Shown: positions 1 to 8,052 of the stretch, piece after piece
Layout: each line of letters opens with the position of its first letter
Numbering within the stretch: the stretch's first letter is position 1
Assembly (NCBI GenBank): GCA_030526355.1
Contig: JAUNDC010000001.1
Coordinates: 126,397-170,231 of the forward strand
Source of the DNA: Bacillota bacterium
GTDB taxonomy: Bacteria > Bacillota > Clostridia > Peptostreptococcales > Anaerovoracaceae
Direction: 5' to 3'
Length of the DNA: 43,835 nt
Notes under the pieces: model-generated
What the model was told of the DNA's origin: nothing
Seen by the model: only the letters and a program-made list of their open reading frames with translations
The model's database searches: none
Translations under genes and position numbers: made by a program

Positions 1-279
1 GCTGAGATTTTTTTGAAATGTAAAGATATATCAGAGGCACACAGATTATCTGCAATGATATTCGGCCTTGAAAAGCCGTATCATTTCAGGAGCGACAAGC
101 CCAGAGAAAGTGACAGCATGAATATGAGCCTGTACGACGAAGATGCCGTTGCACATATTTTGAAGCCGCGAATAAGAACCTACAGGGAAAAGACAGAGCG
201 AAGTGCAATAAGTGAACGAAGCAGAGAAAAAAAGCACGCAGGATATCAGGAAAATATCTGCGAGCTGTTTTTGCCATGA
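1..279 (+). CDS. C-terminal end of a truncated protein, possibly DUF2397-like
   Basis: The frame is open to the window edge, so this is the 3' end of a gene that begins upstream. About 92 residues are visible. They contain AHRLSAMIFGLEKPYHF, then LKPRIRTYREKTERSAISERSREK near the end. The pattern (AHRL..FG..H, then PR+RTYREK, then a basic RS-rich stretch) reminds me of the C-terminus of DUF2397/TIGR02677 proteins. Those belong to a four-gene neighbourhood with an SMC/MukB-like ATPase and are suspected to act in plasmid or phage defence. That resemblance is from memory and unconfirmed. No downstream member of such a cluster lies in the window, because the next gene is a ClC protein. A TTG at 13 could in principle start a short protein, but nothing supports it. 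Confidence 0.5.
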   Translation, partial: AEIFLKCKDISEAHRLSAMIFGLEKPYHFRSDKPRESDSMNMSLYDEDAVAHILKPRIRTYREKTERSAISERSREKKHAGYQENICELFLP

Positions 280-464
280 GGGTGACATAACTTATCTTAT
301 TGATTATCATCTTTCTATTTTGCCGGATTCACATGAATCATAATATGTTTAACCTTTGGGAAATTACGCTCAATGTCGTCATGGACAGCTTACGTTTATC
401 TGCTGGCAAAAACATCTATTTATCTGCTGTTAAACCTAACGATTTATTGTATAATATATTGGTT

Positions 465-1769
465 ATGAATAAAACAATTATTACGAACAAATCAAAACTT
501 CTATTATTCTGTGCCGTTCTTGGTGCTGTTTCCGGTGCGGTTCTCTGGGCTTTCCTGCGGGTGGTTCATATGGGTACTGTGCTTTTATGGGACAGACTGC
601 CGGAAACCTTTGATGTGCCTGTGTGGTATCCTATAGCTGCATGCACTATCGGCGGTGTGATTATCGGTTTATTCAGGAAACGGTTCGGTGACTATCCTCA
701 GACAATGAAAACTGTGGTTGGAACAGTAAAGCAGACCGGGAGCTATCCATATAACAGAATAGTGGTTATTCTAATTGCGGCTATGCTTCCGCTTATCTTC
801 GGCAGCAGTGTGGGCCCGGAAGCTGGTATGGTGGGAGTCCTCGTTGCTCTGGGGTGCTGGGCAAATGAAAACCTAAAATTTGCAAAAAAGAACGCTGATT
901 TTTATTCCAGTGTCGGAATGGCTGTCTCATTATCTATTCTGTTTTATTCACCGCTTTTCGGGTTTTTCTCAGCTGTAGAAAGAGAGGATGATTCGCCGGC
1001 AGACGGTAGCAGATTTTCATCGAGTAAAGCTGATGGCAATACATTGTCAAATGACAATGACAACCTTGACCGAAGCTCGAAGCTTCTTGTTTACGGCATT
1101 TCCATTGCGTCTGCTCTCAGTGTGCTTTTTTTACTTAACCATCTCTTCGGCAAGGTTTCAGAAGGATTCCCGAGCTTCGGAAATGCACATCCAGATAAAT
1201 GGGATTTTCTGATGATGATCGTTTATATAATCTGCGGTATATTGCTGGGACTTTTCTTCGAAAAATCTGAAGAACTTCTGGCTAAGCTTTCAGGAAAGCT
1301 GCCTCCTGTTCTGGGTGAAGTTCTGGCAGGATTGATTCTGGGAGGTGCCGTTTCATTTCTTCCGGTCCTTCAGTTCTCAGGAGAAAGCCAGATGTCGGTA
1401 CTCATCACCGATTATGCACGTTATGCGCCTATGGCTATGATAGGTATAGCGATCCTGAAGGTTCTGCTGACGAACCTGTGTATTCAGATGGGTCTCAAGG
1501 GCGGTCATTTCTTTCCGCTTATTTTTGCAGCGGTCTGTCTGGGATACGGTATTTCGCTTCTGGTATTTCCAATGGATGCAGAGCACGCCGTGTTTGCAGC
1601 TGCCATAACGACAGCTGCAACCATGAGTGTATCAATCAGGAAGCCTCTGGCAGTTACATGCCTTCTGTTTCTTTGTTTCCCGGTTAAGATGGGATTGTGG
1701 ATATTCCTGGCGGCAATACTCGCCGGTCAGGTGACGAGGAGTAAAAAACATGAAGCAAAAACACAATAA
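465..1769 (+). CDS. ClC-family chloride channel/transporter, divergent
   Basis: A polytopic membrane protein of 434 residues if it starts at the ATG at 465. An upstream extension to about 300 is open but is not ClC-like. GSSVGPEAGMVG at residues 113-124 takes the place of the family GREGP anion-binding loop, and LKGGHFFPLIF near the C-terminus takes the place of the GxFxP loop. The first motif has no GRE glutamate but has PEA, as in a divergent bacterial ClC branch. A hydrophilic insert rich in Asp/Ser/Asn (residues about 172-200) sits between two membrane blocks. A TATAAT at 450-455 lies just before the start, so the message may have a very short leader; I see no good ribosome site. The 3' end overlaps the next gene by 20 bases, which suggests coupled expression of an anion pathway and a cation channel. 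Transport direction and ion cannot be read from sequence. Confidence 0.8.
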   Translation: MNKTIITNKSKLLLFCAVLGAVSGAVLWAFLRVVHMGTVLLWDRLPETFDVPVWYPIAACTIGGVIIGLFRKRFGDYPQTMKTVVGTVKQTGSYPYNRIVVILIAAMLPLIFGSSVGPEAGMVGVLVALGCWANENLKFAKKNADFYSSVGMAVSLSILFYSPLFGFFSAVEREDDSPADGSRFSSSKADGNTLSNDNDNLDRSSKLLVYGISIASALSVLFLLNHLFGKVSEGFPSFGNAHPDKWDFLMMIVYIICGILLGLFFEKSEELLAKLSGKLPPVLGEVLAGLILGGAVSFLPVLQFSGESQMSVLITDYARYAPMAMIGIAILKVLLTNLCIQMGLKGGHFFPLIFAAVCLGYGISLLVFPMDAEHAVFAAAITTAATMSVSIRKPLAVTCLLFLCFPVKMGLWIFLAAILAGQVTRSKKHEAKTQ

Positions 1770-2169
1770 AACCCTTGGTCTGGTTCTGAAGCGTACACAT
1801 TTTTTCGAATCACTGGCTGTATACCTGCTGGTGTTCTTTGCGTTTGCTTTTATTATTTACAGACGCGAAGCAGTTTTTGAAACCTATGGTGCTGCATTGT
1901 GGTACTGTTTCGAGCTTGTTACAACCGTCGGCTTCGGTGAACTTGTTGCAGTCACCAGAATCGGCAGACTTCTGAGCATTCTGCTGTCAGTCTATTCAAT
2001 AGGAATGATAGCCATCATCACCAGTACGGTAGTCACCTATCATCAGGTCAAGATAAAAAGTCAGGAGGATACTATAGCTCTGTTCATGGACAAGCTGGAA
2101 AGGCTCCCCGAGCTAAGCCATGAGGAGCTTGCTGATATTTCCGAGCGTATCAGGAGGCTTAGGTCGTGA
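1750..2169 (+). CDS. Two-TM ion channel, potassium-selective type
   Basis: 139 residues with a first membrane helix at about 19-37, a pore loop carrying TTVGFGE at 58-64 and a second helix at about 73-95, followed by a basic and acidic cytosolic tail. TTVGFG corresponds to the potassium selectivity filter (TVGYG/TVGFG) of the Ion_trans_2 family (PF07885). No RCK/TrkA-N domain or ligand-binding domain is attached. The start overlaps the end of the ClC gene, and the GAGGAG just before it (1737-1742) serves as ribosome site. A functional tetramer is expected from the family. The role may be membrane potential or volume control together with the ClC partner, which is inference. Confidence 0.85.
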   Translation: MKQKHNKTLGLVLKRTHFFESLAVYLLVFFAFAFIIYRREAVFETYGAALWYCFELVTTVGFGELVAVTRIGRLLSILLSVYSIGMIAIITSTVVTYHQVKIKSQEDTIALFMDKLERLPELSHEELADISERIRRLRS

Positions 2170-2186
2170 GGCTGGGAATGTCATAC

Positions 2187-2417
2187 TTAATTCTCATATT
2201 GTTTCTTTTGATAAACTTCAAACAATAACGTAAATTCCTGAGGTCTTACCCAAAACATTCCACAGTTTGAAAAATCCGGATTCTCCACTGCCTCATCAAG
2301 AACGGAGAATGCAACCTCTTTTTTGTTGCATTTATGTATGTATGCAAAAACATCACACTTTTCAGGCAAATTAACAGCTTTGTATATTACCCCTTTTCTG
2401 ATTTCATTAATATTCAT
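2187..2417 (-). CDS. Small orphan protein, unknown
   Basis: 76 residues, no membrane segment and no motif I recognise. The central part (KCDVFAYIHKCNKKEVAFSVLDEAVENPDFSNCGMFWVRPQEF) has three cysteines. It is likely real. A strong GAAAGGGG ribosome site sits at the right distance before the ATG, and about 90 bases further upstream on the same strand is a textbook sigmaA promoter (2508-2536). It is monocistronic and converges with the ion-channel gene. Function unknown. Confidence 0.65.
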   Translation of the reverse strand: MNINEIRKGVIYKAVNLPEKCDVFAYIHKCNKKEVAFSVLDEAVENPDFSNCGMFWVRPQEFTLLFEVYQKKQYEN

Positions 2418-2507
2418 ATCGAACCCCTTTCAAAAAATAAAGATAATCAATTCTTAAGGACAAATGGATAAATAGTCTTGTTTTTGATCCACAATTTGAC
2501 CATACTA

Positions 2508-2536
2508 ATTATACCATTTAATTGGTTATATGTCAA
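2508..2536 (-). promoter_or_regulatory. Consensus sigmaA promoter for the 76-residue gene
   Basis: On the minus strand TTGACA (2531-2536) and TATAAT (2508-2513) are separated by exactly 17 bases. Both hexamers match consensus. Transcription would start near 2501 and leave a leader of about 80 bases before the small gene. Confidence 0.85.
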
Positions 2537-2763
2537 TATTTAACTGGTATTTAATGCCTGAACATTATTCCTATTTGAATGCGAAACCATATTCAGTAAC
2601 AGCAGACCGAAACTGTCTTCAGTAACAGACAAATCTACGTTTTTGCAAACAGAAAGTTGACATCAGATGTTCTTGCTGTTAGAATCTGAATTACAAAACC
2701 GCATCAGAACAGAAGCTGCATGTGAACTTTATATCACACAGTTATGATATGATGGGGAGTGGA
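2537..2763. other. Intergenic stretch without a gene
   Basis: This is the upstream part of the 446-base gap between the small orphan gene and the MATE gene. I see no open frame with a ribosome site. TATGAT at 2743-2748 (overlapping a second TATGAT at 2748-2753) is a plausible -10 for the MATE transcript, but its -35 is poor. The direct repeats of TTCAGTAACAG near 2590-2630 are short and unexplained. Confidence 0.5.
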
Positions 2764-2771
2764 TTTTTCTG

Positions 2772-2846
2772 AGAACAGTATTCTGAGTAAAGCATTCTGT
2801 TCTTACTTTTCGCCACACGAAGACTTATGTATTCGTGTGTTTTTTT
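2772..2846 (+). terminator. Attenuator-like leader with intrinsic terminator upstream of MATE
   Basis: A perfect 8-bp stem CACACGAA (2814-2821) / TTCGTGTG (2832-2839) is followed by seven T (2840-2846), and only 17 bases later the MATE gene starts. An upstream 7-bp hairpin AGAACAG (2772-2778) / CTGTTCT (2797-2803) precedes it. An intrinsic terminator between a likely promoter (about 2743) and the start codon suggests transcription attenuation, perhaps drug-responsive. It could instead end a short independent RNA. I see no known riboswitch core. Confidence 0.6.
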
Positions 2847-2863
2847 ATGTGAGAGGGAATTAA

Positions 2864-4234
2864 ATGGATCAAGATTTTATGAAAACAAAAAGTGTTCTGC
2901 CACTGGTGCTTACGATGTCATATCCGATGGCTATATCTATGGCAGTAAACGCACTTTACAATATCGTGGACTCGTTTTTCGTATCGCAGATAAGTGATAA
3001 AGCGATGACAGCACTTTCGCTGCTGTTTCCCGTACAGAATTTTGCCCATTCAGTGGCAGTGGGATTCGCCATAGGAATCAACGCAGTTGTGGCATTTTAT
3101 ATGGGGCAGGGCAGCTCCGGAGAAGCAGAGAAAGCGGCAACAAACGGAATTATACTGAGTGCATTGCATGGGATTATACTTTCAGCATGCTGTATAGTAA
3201 TAATGCCGTGGTTTATGGATAAATTTACAGCAGATCAGGATATAGTGAACTATGGAACAAACTATACGGATATTCTGTTTTTGTTCGCAGCAATGGACTG
3301 TATGGCAATAGCCATGGAGAAAATATTTCAGGCCGCCGGAAGAATGAAAACCACTATGCTGAGTCTCGCCGCAGGATGTATTATAAACATTATTCTGGAT
3401 CCGTTGCTGATATTCGGCATAGGACCATTTCCGGAGCTTGGGATAAGAGGTGCCGCTGTAGCAACAGGTATAGGACAGACTATGCCTCTGGTGATATATG
3501 CAGTTCTTTACAAAACAAAACCTATACCGGTCAGGTTCAGAAAGAAATACATCAGACCGGAGTTGCATATGATGAGAAGGCTGTACTCCATCGGCAATGC
3601 GGGCACGCTTAACCTGGCACTGCCTTCGGTACAGGTGTCGATACTTAACGCTATTCTGTCATCCTATTCCGCCGGATATGTATTCATACTAGGAGTCTAT
3701 TATAAGCTTCAGACTTTCCTTTATCTGTCGGTAAATGGAGTAGTACAAGGCATAAGACCGCTGGTGGGTTACAATTACGGAGCCGGGGAAAATGAACGTG
3801 TGCGCAAAATCGTCAGGATATCGATTATACTTGCAGCAATAATAATGACAGCGGGCACGGTTGTGTGTCAGCTGATACCGGATACGCTCATGGGAATATT
3901 TACTCAGGATGGTGCAGTTATTCAGTCAGGGTCATCAGCCTTGAGGATAATAAGCGGAGGATTCATAATTTCGTCAATACCCGTAATATTATCGGGAGCT
4001 CTTGAAGGTCTCGGAAAAGGAACGGAGTCCCTTGTTATTTCGCTGATAAGATATATTCTGCTGATACTTCCGGCAGCATTCGGTCTGAGCTGTATTATGG
4101 GTGCGGTTGGAGTATGGCACGCTTTCTGGATTACAGAGTTGGCCGCGGCGGCAGTATCCTGCTTTATCTACCGAAGAGCAGTAAGAAATAAAGCGCAAAG
4201 AGAGTATACGCATACAGACAATAAAATGATATAA
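2864..4234 (+). CDS. MATE family multidrug exporter
   Basis: 456 residues, about 12 membrane helices in two homologous MatE halves. Family signatures are visible at the start (LPLVLTMSYPMAISMAVNAL, then YNIVDSFFVSQ) and in the middle (NIILDPLLIFG, then GIRGAAVATGIGQT). MATE proteins export cationic drugs or metabolites by sodium or proton antiport in the cytoplasmic membrane; the substrate here is unknown. The ATG has GAGAGGGAA upstream. The leader carries a terminator hairpin (see that entry). An FMN-type reductase gene follows after about 30 bases with its own ribosome site, probably in the same operon. The C-terminus ends in a hydrophilic tail of about 20 residues. Confidence 0.92.
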   Translation: MDQDFMKTKSVLPLVLTMSYPMAISMAVNALYNIVDSFFVSQISDKAMTALSLLFPVQNFAHSVAVGFAIGINAVVAFYMGQGSSGEAEKAATNGIILSALHGIILSACCIVIMPWFMDKFTADQDIVNYGTNYTDILFLFAAMDCMAIAMEKIFQAAGRMKTTMLSLAAGCIINIILDPLLIFGIGPFPELGIRGAAVATGIGQTMPLVIYAVLYKTKPIPVRFRKKYIRPELHMMRRLYSIGNAGTLNLALPSVQVSILNAILSSYSAGYVFILGVYYKLQTFLYLSVNGVVQGIRPLVGYNYGAGENERVRKIVRISIILAAIIMTAGTVVCQLIPDTLMGIFTQDGAVIQSGSSALRIISGGFIISSIPVILSGALEGLGKGTESLVISLIRYILLILPAAFGLSCIMGAVGVWHAFWITELAAAAVSCFIYRRAVRNKAQREYTHTDNKMI

Positions 4235-4263
4235 TGGTTAAATAGAACATGGGAGGTGCAAAA

Positions 4264-4830
4264 ATGAACATATTATTTGTAAATGCATGCGTCAGAGAAG
4301 GCTCCAGAACAAAACGGCTGGCAGATCACCTGCTCGTTTCAATGGAGGGTGATATAACGGAAGTCTGTCTGGAAAACGAACGTATACAGCCTCTTGACAG
4401 GGAATCACTTGCCAGACGTGATGCGTTGGTTTCAAATGGCGAGCTGGATGACTCCATGCTGAGATATGCCAGGCAGTTTGCCGAAGCCGATGCTATTGTA
4501 ATAGCAGCTCCGTATTGGGATCTGGCATTTCCTGCACTGCTGAAAATATATCTTGAGGCAGTGACTGTATCGGGAGTAACCTTCTGTTACAGCGAAGATG
4601 GTACACCCAAAAGCCTCTGCAAAGCTAAGAAGCTGATTTATGTTACTACGGCAGGTGGACCGATATTTGCAGATTTCGGATATTCATATGTCAGAACTAT
4701 GGCCGAAGGATTTTTTGGAATTGAAGAAACTGTCTGCTTCAAAGCTGAAAACCTTGATGTTATAGGCATGGACACAGAGAATATACTGAGGGAAACAGAG
4801 GGTGAAATAGATAAATATATCGGCAGGTAG
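4264..4830 (+). CDS. NAD(P)H-dependent FMN oxidoreductase, flavodoxin fold
   Basis: 188 residues when started at the ATG at 4264, which has GGAGGTG at 4250-4256. An in-frame ATG at 4249 overlaps that site and is less likely. The N-terminus ILFVNACVREGSRTKRLADHLL is the flavodoxin-like phosphate-binding region. AAPYWDLAFPALLKIYLEAVTVSGVTF and YVTTAGGP match the FMN contacts of the AzoR/modulator-of-drug-activity group (Flavodoxin_2). Such cytosolic enzymes reduce quinones, azo dyes or nitro compounds. The position behind a MATE exporter suggests a detoxification pair, which is inference. Confidence 0.85.
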   Translation: MNILFVNACVREGSRTKRLADHLLVSMEGDITEVCLENERIQPLDRESLARRDALVSNGELDDSMLRYARQFAEADAIVIAAPYWDLAFPALLKIYLEAVTVSGVTFCYSEDGTPKSLCKAKKLIYVTTAGGPIFADFGYSYVRTMAEGFFGIEETVCFKAENLDVIGMDTENILRETEGEIDKYIGR

Positions 4831-4842
4831 CCTGCATCTTCA

Positions 4843-4870
4843 TTGTTTTACCACAATTGAAGTATATAAT
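4843..4870 (+). promoter_or_regulatory. Promoter for the DUF1002 gene
   Basis: TTGTTT (4843-4848) and TATAAT (4865-4870) have a 16-base spacer. Transcription would begin near 4877, just before the GAGGAGGT ribosome site of the secreted DUF1002 protein at 4894. Confidence 0.65.
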
Positions 4871-4893
4871 CTCACAACACGAGGAGGTTAATT

Positions 4894-5805
4894 ATGAAAA
4901 AAGCAAGGAAATTCAGGAAAATAATCAGTATGATGCTGACTGTCGCAGTAGCAGCTGTTATGGTGCTTTCTCCGGCAGCGGTCAGCGCAGATTCAACAGA
5001 GGACAGCTTATCTGATACATATGTATCACTGGGAGCTGATCTTTCCAGCAGTGAACGTGCGACTGTTCTTAGTCTTCTGGGTCTTACAGAAGCTGATCTT
5101 AAAGAATGCACAGTGCTGCAGGTGACGAATCAGGAAGAGCATGAATATCTGGATGAATATCTAAGCAGCAATGTCATCGGTAACCGTGCTATTTCATCTG
5201 TAAAAGTAGTCAACAAGGACAAAGGGAACGGTATAAATGTGGAAACACATAATATCAATTACTGTACTGAAACCATGTATCAGAATGCACTGGCTACAGC
5301 AGGGCTTGAGGATGCAGATGTTACAGTGGTAGGTCCATTCAACGTTTCCGGAACGGCAGGTCTGATTGGTGCCATCAAAGCATATGATACCATGACCGGT
5401 AAGGATACAGCAGAAGAAAGCGTTGAAGCAGCAACGCAGGAGCTGGTAACTACAAGTGAGCTTGGTGAGAGCATGGGAGATCAGGAGTCAGCCAGTACGC
5501 TGGTAGGTGCGGTGAAGGACAAGGTTGTTTCAGAGGGACTTGAAACAGAGGAAGAAATCAGAGATGCTATAGAAGAAACCGCAGATCAGATGGATATTTC
5601 TCTTACAGAAGATCAGATCGCCAAGATAACTGAGCTTATGGATCAGATAAAAGATCTTGACCTTGATATTGATGCACTCAAGGAGCAGGCAAAGGGGCTT
5701 TATGATAAACTGGCAAGCCTTGATATTGACCTTAGCTCGGCACAAGGTTTTTTCAGCAGAATCGGCGAGTTCTTCAGCAATTTATGGGACAGGATTTTCG
5801 GATAA
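4894..5805 (+). CDS. Secreted DUF1002 family protein
   Basis: 303 residues. The N-terminus has a basic region (KKARKFRKI), a hydrophobic core at about 12-28 and a signal-peptidase-like AAVSADS site near 30-33, so the protein is exported. The region SLGADLSSSERATVLSLLG at about 46-64, then VTNQEEHEYLDEYL, is characteristic of DUF1002 (YpuA-type) proteins of Firmicutes. The second half is acidic and helical, with regular Leu/Ile/Asp spacing like a coiled coil, and ends in an aromatic FFSRIGEFFSNLWDRIFG tail. The function of the family is unknown. It is read from its own promoter at 4843-4870. The stop is followed after one base by the start of a broken response-regulator gene, an unusually tight junction. 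Confidence 0.88.
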   Translation: MKKARKFRKIISMMLTVAVAAVMVLSPAAVSADSTEDSLSDTYVSLGADLSSSERATVLSLLGLTEADLKECTVLQVTNQEEHEYLDEYLSSNVIGNRAISSVKVVNKDKGNGINVETHNINYCTETMYQNALATAGLEDADVTVVGPFNVSGTAGLIGAIKAYDTMTGKDTAEESVEAATQELVTTSELGESMGDQESASTLVGAVKDKVVSEGLETEEEIRDAIEETADQMDISLTEDQIAKITELMDQIKDLDLDIDALKEQAKGLYDKLASLDIDLSSAQGFFSRIGEFFSNLWDRIFG

Positions 5806-5806
5806 T

Positions 5807-6536
5807 ATGAAACAGGATAATTTGCTTGTAGAAGATGACAGAAGCCTTAACAGAGCAGTGAGCCTTAAGCTCCGCAGAGAAGGCTATGAAGTTAGAACAG
5901 CGTTTACACTTAAGCAGGCATGTGAGCTTTGCAGAGCAGAGATGCCTGCTTTTATTATATGTGATATCGGGCTTACGGATGGCAGCGGACTTGATTTCTG
6001 CACAGACTTGAGAGAAGCCGGGCATGACATCATGTTCCTTTTTCTTACAGCCCTTGATACTGAAATTGATATGATAAACGGCTATGATAAACGGCTATGA
6101 AGCAGGTGCTGATGATTATGTGACAAAACCATTTTCTCTGGCAGTGCTCATTTCCAAGGTGAATGTCATGATGAAACGTAATGCCAGAGGCAGTGGCGGC
6201 AGCGACAGCAGTGGGTCGGATATTATCAGAGCCGGAGACATTATTCTGAACTTGAGTGAGAACTGCGTTTACAAAGACAGCAAGCGTATCAGCCTTACGG
6301 CCAATGAATACAAGCTTCTGGTGTATTTCATGGAGAACCCGATGAAGATATTGTCGAGGAACCAGCTGCTTGAAGCAATATGGGATATAGACGGAAGCTT
6401 CGTGGATGACAATACACTGGCGGTAAACATCAGGAGACTGCGTGAGAAAATAGAGGAGGAACCCTCGAAGCCGGAGCTGATAAAAAACGTACGTGGGCTA
6501 GGGTATATATGGGAAAGGAAGTGTGAGCGCCAATGA
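5807..6536 (+). pseudogene. OmpR/PhoB-type response regulator, frameshifted
   Basis: The receiver domain starts NLLVEDDRSLNRAVSLKLRREGY with acidic residues EDD and the phosphoacceptor region ICDIGLTDGSGLDF. It continues to FLFLTALDTEIDMINGY, where the frame is lost. The remainder (GYEAGADDYVTKPFSLAVL, then a winged-helix domain with LTANEYKLLVYFMENP and VDDNTLAVNIRRLREKIE) continues in the next frame. The break is a perfect 13-bp tandem duplication (6071-6096). With one copy removed the frame reads on as NGYEAGADDYVTKP exactly as in intact family members. The gene ends by ATGA overlap with the kinase remnant. It resembles regulators paired with BceS-like kinases and Bce-type ABC exporters. 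As it stands only a truncated receiver would be made. Confidence 0.88.
6071..6096 (+). repeat. 13-bp perfect tandem duplication causing a frameshift
   Basis: ATGATAAACGGCT occurs at 6071-6083 and again immediately at 6084-6096. Thirteen is not a multiple of three, so the duplication shifts the response-regulator frame. Loss of one copy restores the family sequence, so this is a reversible lesion in principle. Confidence 0.97.
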
Positions 6537-7512
6537 AGAAAACCGCGGTGATTTTTGTGATGATTACTCTGGTGGCTGCGGTGGTGCTGGGAGCATCAGA
6601 AACTATATCATCATGCTGTCATTATTCATGGCAGCTGTTATTTTGTGCGGGCTGACCACTATGACTGCAGCTGTGCGCAGAAAAAATAGACAGGAAGAAG
6701 ATATGCTCGCAATTCTGGACCGCTGTCTCGCCGATGACTACAGCTTTGAAAATGATAGTGAACGGTTAAATGCTCTGGGAAATCAGTATTTTGCAGATTC
6801 TCTGTCAAAGCTGGGCAGCAAGCTGAAGATGAAAACTCAGCTGCTGGACAGTGAGCAGGACAGTACCAAGACTCTGGTCACAGACATATCACATCAGCTG
6901 AAGACGCCGATAAGCGCCATGAAGACATGCTTTGACAGGCCTGGACTGCAGAATAACTGCATTACCAGAATGTTCATTGATGTGGAGAAGAGCAACTTTG
7001 ATGATGTGAAGGCAGCACTGCAGGAGATATCAGAGTCAGATGATTTATTTGAACTTTTCTCCAGAGATGAGGAAATGAACGTTGGTGAGATGAGCGTAAG
7101 CCTGGTTAAATATCCGATGTATGCTGTACTGATACTGATTGCTGTCATAGGTTTTATGAATCTCATCAATACTATGATAACCAGCATAATCACCAGAAAA
7201 AGAGAACTAGGAATGCTGCAGGCTGTGGGGTTGTCCGATAAACAGATGAGCAGAATGCTTGCTGGTGAGGGAATGGTGTTTACAGCATTCACGCTGATTG
7301 CTTCCATAACTGTGGGAAATCTGCTGGGATATCTGATATTTCTCAAAGGAAGAGACAGCGGTTTTATGAGCGTTACACAGTATCACTATCCTGTCTGGGA
7401 GACTGTCGGGCTGGCAGCTGTATTGATTATCGGTCAGCTGCTGATAACGTATATTATCAACAGAAGAGCCGGTCGCGAAAGTATCATAGACAGAATAAGA
7501 GGCAGTGAATGA
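6533..7512 (+). pseudogene. Sensor kinase remnant fused to the C-terminal part of an FtsX-type ABC permease
   Basis: The natural kinase start is the ATG at 6533, overlapping the regulator stop. It gives a signal/TM segment MKKTAVIFVMITLVAAVVLGA and then runs out of frame to a TGA at 6653. From about 6590 the other frame, open from a GTG at 6523, holds a second TM segment, then NALGNQYFADSL and the H-box DISHQLKTPISA (His near 6892). About ten residues later the sequence becomes MFIDVEKSNFDDVKAALQEI, then LIAVIGFMNLINTMITSII and RKRELGMLQAVGLSDKQM, the last part of a MacB/FtsX (Bce-type) permease, ending DRIRGSE. The rest of the DHp region, the HATPase domain, the ABC ATPase and the permease N-terminus are missing. 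An in-frame deletion of probably several kb, near 6937-6970, best explains this. The kinase cannot be active. Confidence 0.85.
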
Positions 7513-7572
7513 GCATAATACTTACGCTGCGCAACGAATACTAACATAATTGAATTCTTTTGTTACCTTCGG

Positions 7573-7600
7573 TTGGTGGAACAGCATTAAACTGTATGCT
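7573..7600 (+). promoter_or_regulatory. Likely promoter of the HTH-AbrB/ABC operon
   Basis: TTGGTG (7573-7578) and TATGCT (7595-7600) with a 16-base spacer, 27 bases before the ATG of the regulator. Both hexamers deviate from consensus, so the call is moderate. Confidence 0.45.
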
Positions 7601-7626
7601 AAAATTAACATGGAGGTGGGAAAAGT

Positions 7627-8052
7627 ATGATAAGTGAAAATATTATGAAGCTCCGCAAAAAATTCGGTTTTTCCCAGGAAGAGGTGGCTGAAAAAATTGG
7701 TGTTACCAGACAGACCATCGCCAAATGGGAAAACGGTGACAGCATCCCGGATGTTGTTCACAGCAATGCACTTGCGGAGCTGTTTGATATTACACTGGAT
7801 GATCTGGTGAATTTTAAAGGGAATGAACTGGGAACCAAGGAAATGCCGCCGAAGGGAAAGCATATTTTCGGTGCAGTGACGGTGGGCGAAAAAGGCCAGA
7901 TTGTAATTCCGGTCAAGGCGCGGCGAATCTTTGGCATCAAGCCCGGTGATGATCTGATACTTCTCGGAGATGAGGATCGCGGTCTTGCATTGATGCATGC
8001 AGATTTCTTAATAGGCTGCTTGAAAAAGCTGGAGGAAAAGGAGGAAGAATAA
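7627..8052 (+). CDS. XRE-type HTH regulator fused to an AbrB-type domain
   Basis: 141 residues. Residues 5-60 form a Cro/CI helix-turn-helix (MKLRKKFGFSQEEVAEKIG, then VTRQTIAKWENGDSIPD). Residues about 83-125 form a SpoVT/AbrB swapped-hairpin (VTVGEKGQIVIPVKARRIFG, then IKPGDDLILL). Both halves bind DNA in their own families, so the fusion may read a composite site or use AbrB pairing for oligomerisation. GGAGGTGGG precedes the start. The stop codon overlaps the start of the ABC ATPase gene by one base (TAATG), so regulator and transporter are translated together. Autoregulation of a three-gene efflux operon is the natural reading; the signal is unknown. Confidence 0.9.
   Translation: MISENIMKLRKKFGFSQEEVAEKIGVTRQTIAKWENGDSIPDVVHSNALAELFDITLDDLVNFKGNELGTKEMPPKGKHIFGAVTVGEKGQIVIPVKARRIFGIKPGDDLILLGDEDRGLALMHADFLIGCLKKLEEKEEE

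Noticed and set aside
2752..2775. Short leader peptide frame MGSGFF before the MATE attenuator
   Set aside because: Its start codon lies at or before the predicted transcription start and has no ribosome site.
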